From positions 12,599,424 through 12,663,423 of the forward strand of contig CP034985.2 of assembly GCA_004026145.2 (NCBI GenBank): 64,000 nucleotides of DNA, read 5' to 3'. A program made the position numbers and the translations under genes. The stretch is from Takifugu bimaculatus (Eukaryota; Chordata; Actinopteri; Tetraodontiformes; Tetraodontidae). The notes under the pieces are model-generated. The model was not told the DNA's origin, did no database searches, and saw only the letters and a program-made list of their open reading frames with translations. Shown here piece after piece: positions 63,673 through 64,000 of the stretch. Numbering within the stretch: the stretch's first letter is position 1; every line of letters starts with the position of its first letter.

Positions 63673-64000
63673 ACTATTGCAGCTGTCTGCTGTGAACTTG
63701 CCTCTGGCGACTAATCGAGGACACAGCCACAGCAAGGTTATGTTCAATCAGTCTCACTCGCTCCTAGAGGGGAGAGGCAACAGTTGCAAACATGAATTAC
63801 AAAATGATAAGAGTTTGTAAAATGGAGATAAATCCCAGTGATTACACAGCACAGTATCCCACAATCCAATTCCTCAGCCAATGATTCCTCATTGTGGCTG
63901 TGTGAAGGACATCGGGTTTAATAATTCCCCATGTATGAAGCACAGCAGGGGAAAGAATTGTGACTTTAAACCACTTTTGAACGTGATTGAGGAGGCAATC

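Larger units (their letters stand above)
40876..64000 (+). other. nrxn3: nrxn3 intron downstream of the beta first exon
   Basis: This 23 kb of intron is shared by alpha and beta transcripts and continues beyond the window. The next neurexin exon (start of LNS6, family pattern TYIF-K...W-NDRPSTR) is not found in any frame. The segment contains a compound microsatellite (48069), a transposon-like remnant rich in GATTAA/TTAATC (49902), CA tracts (57006, 60740, 63631) and a GCN-triplet stretch (62742), listed separately. The remaining parts (41000-48000, 50800-57000, 57100-60700, 60800-62700) show nothing I can support beyond ordinary intronic sequence. Confidence 0.85.

Overview
The window looks like one stretch of a teleost fish genome carrying the middle of a single gene on the + strand: an alpha/beta neurexin, best matched to neurexin-3 (nrxn3; the 3a/3b paralogue cannot be decided from the sequence alone). 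The evidence is a chain of eight exons between 2058 and 8314. They have consensus splice sites and exactly compatible phases, and together give 1218 coding nt (406 codons). They encode LNS4, LNS5 and the third EGF-like repeat (EGF-C) of alpha-neurexin. A separate promoter-proximal exon at 40623-40875 has its own ATG and signal peptide, ends in the neurexin-beta motif VSIYRSPASLRAGH, and splices in the same phase as the EGF-C exon. A fish origin is suggested by very short introns inside the exon cluster (73-187 nt), many long dinucleotide and tetranucleotide microsatellites, and dispersed repeats I recall as recurrent in teleosts. The species cannot be named.

Layout. 1-2057 is the intron upstream of the first visible exon. 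2058-5908 is a GC-richer block with seven alpha exons, including a 27-nt microexon at 3613-3639 that corresponds to alternative splice site 3 (SS3). 5909-8194 is an intron, and the EGF-C exon is at 8195-8314. From 8315 to the end of the window no further alpha exon is visible. The intron leading to the first shared LNS6 exon is therefore more than 55 kb, and the beta-specific promoter, leader and first coding exon sit inside it about 32 kb downstream of EGF-C. The rest (8315-39500 and 40876-64000) is intronic DNA: microsatellites, purine/pyrimidine tracts, pieces of old dispersed repeats and no convincing nested gene.

How it works together. Alpha transcripts enter the window from the left, include or skip the SS3 microexon, and end here with EGF-C. 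Beta transcripts start at the internal promoter near 40 kb, replace the whole alpha ectodomain with an 84-residue leader, and join the same downstream LNS6 exon (outside the window). Both are presynaptic cell-surface proteins that bind postsynaptic partners. Motifs matching the CTCF core lie on the + strand at 9.4 and 12.8 kb and on the - strand at 4.2 kb and inside the beta exon at 40.8 kb, which is a testable layout for promoter looping.

Most open reading frames over 60 codons here are chance or microsatellite frames. All family comparisons are from memory of vertebrate neurexins; no database search was possible.
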